NCBI GenBank assembly: GCA_012798135.1
Contig: JAAZNU010000046.1
Span: 62,001-126,000 of the forward strand
DNA from: Veillonellaceae bacterium
GTDB lineage: Bacteria; Bacillota_C; Negativicutes; UBA1444
Length of the DNA stretch: 64,000 bases
Direction: 5' to 3'
A model generated the notes under the pieces. It made no database searches, was not told the DNA's origin, and was given only the letters and a program-made list of their open reading frames with translations. Each line of letters starts with the position of its first letter. Positions within the stretch are counted from its first letter, which is position 1. Shown piece by piece: positions 62,273 through 64,000 of the stretch. The translations under genes were made by a program, and so were the position numbers.

Positions 62273-63433
62273 ATGCGCCCATTCTCGCGACTGACCCAAG
62301 GCCTCGTCGGCCAGCCGATGTTGGAAATCTTGTCGACCGTTACGGCAATGGAAGCCGCCGGCCGGAAAGTGTATCGTTTCGAAGTCGGCGACTCGGATTT
62401 TGACGCCCATCCCCACATCATTGAAGCAACCAAGGCGGCCTTGGACAACGGCCACACCCGGTATGTCAGCTCCATGGGAATCGAACCGCTGCGACAGTCG
62501 ATCAGCCGTTACATCGAACACGGTTGGGGATTCCGGCCCGACCTGGATCAAATTGTCGCGATGCCTTCCAACAGCGTCATTGATTTTGTGGTCCGCTGCT
62601 TAGTAGATCCCGGCGAGGAAGTCATTTTCCCCGATCCCGGCTTTCCCTCCTATTTTGCCGTGACCAATTATCTCGGCATTCGGGATGTCCGGGTGCCGGT
62701 GTATGAATCGAACGGGTTCCGCTTAAATCCGGACGACCTTGAGGCAAGAATCACCGACAAAACGAAGCTGATCATCGTCAATACGCCCCAAAACCCCACC
62801 GGGGCGGTGATGACCCGGGAAGAGGCCGACCGGATTGCCGCCATCGCCAAAAAACACGATCTGTGGTTGCTCAGCGACGAAATGTATTCCGAAAACCTTT
62901 ATGAAGGGTTGCAACACCACTCGCCGTCATCCGTTGATCGTTGCCGGGAACGAACTGTTATTCTGCACGGTTTTTCCAAAGGATTCTCAATGTCGGGCTG
63001 GCGTCTCGGCTATGCCGTCGGTCCGGCCGCTCTCATGGCCAAGATGGGGTTGATGTTCCAGACCATCTATTCCTGTGTGCCGCCTTTCATCCAGTACGCC
63101 GGGGTTAGCGCTCTCGACGGGGACCGCCGGTTATTATGCCAGCGCATGGAGTTTTATCAGCACCTGCGGGATGTCATGGTCGGCGCGCTGAATGAAATTC
63201 CCGGCATTTCCTGCGCCGCTCCCAAAGGGTCGATCTATGCGTTCCCCAATATTCAGGGTACCGGCCTCAGCAGCCAGGAGTTCGCCAAAACCGTTCTGGA
63301 GAAAGCGGGCGTTGCCGTCGTGCCCGGTCCCTGTTTCGGTCCGCGCGGCGAAGGGTATGTCCGGTTCTGTTATTTGCGGGAGGAAGCCATGTTGCGGGAA
63401 GCCTGCGAAAAAATGAAACAAGCCCTGGCCTAA
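62273..63433 (+). CDS. PLP-dependent class I aminotransferase
   Basis: A 386-residue fold-type I aminotransferase: TPQNPTGAVMTREE, DEMYSENLYEG, and the PLP Lys in HGFSKGFSMSGWRLGYAVGP, plus the C-terminal YVRFCYL with the substrate-carboxylate Arg. It is of the aspartate/tyrosine/alanine type; the exact amino donor is not clear. I choose ATG 62273 with AAAGGAG eight bases upstream; a start 16 codons earlier lacks a ribosome site. It is monocistronic, ending at a terminator. Confidence 0.92.
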   Translation: MRPFSRLTQGLVGQPMLEILSTVTAMEAAGRKVYRFEVGDSDFDAHPHIIEATKAALDNGHTRYVSSMGIEPLRQSISRYIEHGWGFRPDLDQIVAMPSNSVIDFVVRCLVDPGEEVIFPDPGFPSYFAVTNYLGIRDVRVPVYESNGFRLNPDDLEARITDKTKLIIVNTPQNPTGAVMTREEADRIAAIAKKHDLWLLSDEMYSENLYEGLQHHSPSSVDRCRERTVILHGFSKGFSMSGWRLGYAVGPAALMAKMGLMFQTIYSCVPPFIQYAGVSALDGDRRLLCQRMEFYQHLRDVMVGALNEIPGISCAAPKGSIYAFPNIQGTGLSSQEFAKTVLEKAGVAVVPGPCFGPRGEGYVRFCYLREEAMLREACEKMKQALA

Positions 63434-63451
63434 TCCATGAATCCGACAAAA

Positions 63452-63490
63452 AGCGTCCGGGAATATTCCCGGGCTCTTTTTTTTTTTGCA
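63452..63490 (+). terminator. Terminator after the aminotransferase gene
   Basis: A stem built on CCGGGAA/TTCCCGG with flanking AGC/GCT is followed by ten or more T. It also closes the region before the converging MFS gene. Confidence 0.85.
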
Positions 63491-63532
63491 TTTTCTACGC
63501 TCCATCTCATGGGAAACTATTTCCGCGGGCGC

Positions 63533-64000
63533 TTAGGCGTTTGCCCGGGCTGGCGGCTTCGCAACGGGAATCGTCAGCAACAAAAGAGTTCCGGCAAGCA
63601 TCAGAAAAGCCGCCGCAATCATCGCCGCCCCCAGGGAGCCGGTCTGATCGCGCAGGAAACCGGAAACAACCGGCGCCACCACCGCCGAAAACATGATGGA
63701 GCCATTGAAAATTCCCACCGAAACCCCGGTCAGGCCCGGGTGACGTTTTTCGACGATATCGGCGGACCAGGCGATCATGGACGGTACAAACGCCGTGTTG
63801 CTTAGCATGCCGAACAGCACCAGCAGAGCGATCAGCACCAAATGATTTTCCAGCGTCGACAGCAGAAATAAAACCAGGGCGGAAGCCGGCAACACAAACG
63901 CGGCGATTTTCTTGCGGCCGATCCGGTCCGCCATTCGCCCCCAGAACATGGAGGCCGGAATTGCGCTCACCGCCATCAGTCCGGTGTAGAAGCCGGCCGC
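63533..64000 (-). CDS. MFS transporter, C-terminal part (5' end off window)
   Basis: Visible codons cover about 156 residues, running to the right edge and reading through the edge without a stop. It has about five membrane segments, including the MFS loop motif GRMADRIGRKKIAAFV (the A-motif GxxxDRxGRR-like) and MIAWSADIVEKRHPGLTGVSVGIFNGS. The substrate cannot be inferred. It converges on the aminotransferase. Confidence 0.86.
   Translation of the reverse strand, partial: AAGFYTGLMAVSAIPASMFWGRMADRIGRKKIAAFVLPASALVLFLLSTLENHLVLIALLVLFGMLSNTAFVPSMIAWSADIVEKRHPGLTGVSVGIFNGSIMFSAVVAPVVSGFLRDQTGSLGAAMIAAAFLMLAGTLLLLTIPVAKPPARANA

Overview
The window looks like chromosomal DNA of an anaerobic diderm Firmicute, most likely a member of the Negativicutes (Sporomusa-like). 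I infer this from moderately high GC, strong GGAGG ribosome-binding sites, Firmicute-type promoters and attenuators, an apparent outer-membrane beta-barrel protein ending in Phe, [FeFe]-hydrogenase maturation genes, pyruvate phosphate dikinase and a formimino-tetrahydrofolate route for histidine. I saw no rRNA, tRNA, CRISPR array or insertion sequence. Both ends cut through genes: a PfkB kinase on the left and an MFS transporter on the right.

Layout. 1-10.5 kb (minus strand): sugar or nucleoside kinase, SAM decarboxylase, then thiamine pyrophosphokinase, ABC-F ATPase, Eis-like acetyltransferase, DUF2156 protein, metallophosphoesterase and pyruvate phosphate dikinase. 10.7-18.5 kb (minus): a tightly packed block of exported envelope proteins (two NlpC/P60 peptidases, a VanX-like dipeptidase fused to an L,D-transpeptidase, DUF4127, a GH18 lipoprotein) and YbaK. 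18.5-24.6 kb (plus): a radical SAM protein, a small Cys protein, two tandem GH26-like hydrolases, and glutamate formimidoyltransferase with cyclodeaminase. 24.6-35.3 kb (minus): an SLC12-like transporter, a PNPOx-like protein, patatin, a HAD phosphatase, a PC4-like protein, then livKHMGF coupled to hutI.

35.5-40.5 kb (plus) is a nitrogen region: an outer-membrane protein, amt1-glnB and amt2, each transcription unit preceded by a consensus promoter and a structured leader. 40.6-48 kb (minus): an SsuABC/TauABC-type transporter, a CDF metal exporter behind a NiCo riboswitch with its own terminator, a DedA-like protein and MgtA. 48.3-55.1 kb (plus): a proton-type P-ATPase, a soluble chemoreceptor, and TM1266-family regulator, aspartase and hydF. 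55.2-64 kb: a chemoreceptor, an orphan amino-acid-type binding protein with an attenuated leader, hutH, a DUF4337 protein, a flavodoxin-like iron-sulfur protein, an aminotransferase and an MFS fragment.

Main discovery candidate: the leaders of the outer-membrane protein, amt1, amt2 and the orphan binding protein contain short stem-loops with hexanucleotide loops having A at position 1 and G at position 4. In three of the four a hexaloop is mutually exclusive with a T-tract terminator. This matches the known target of ANTAR-domain antiterminators and would define a nitrogen regulon that includes an outer-membrane protein. Histidine catabolism genes are scattered over three loci, and hutI is translationally coupled to a liv-type transporter, which suggests histidine or a breakdown product as its substrate.
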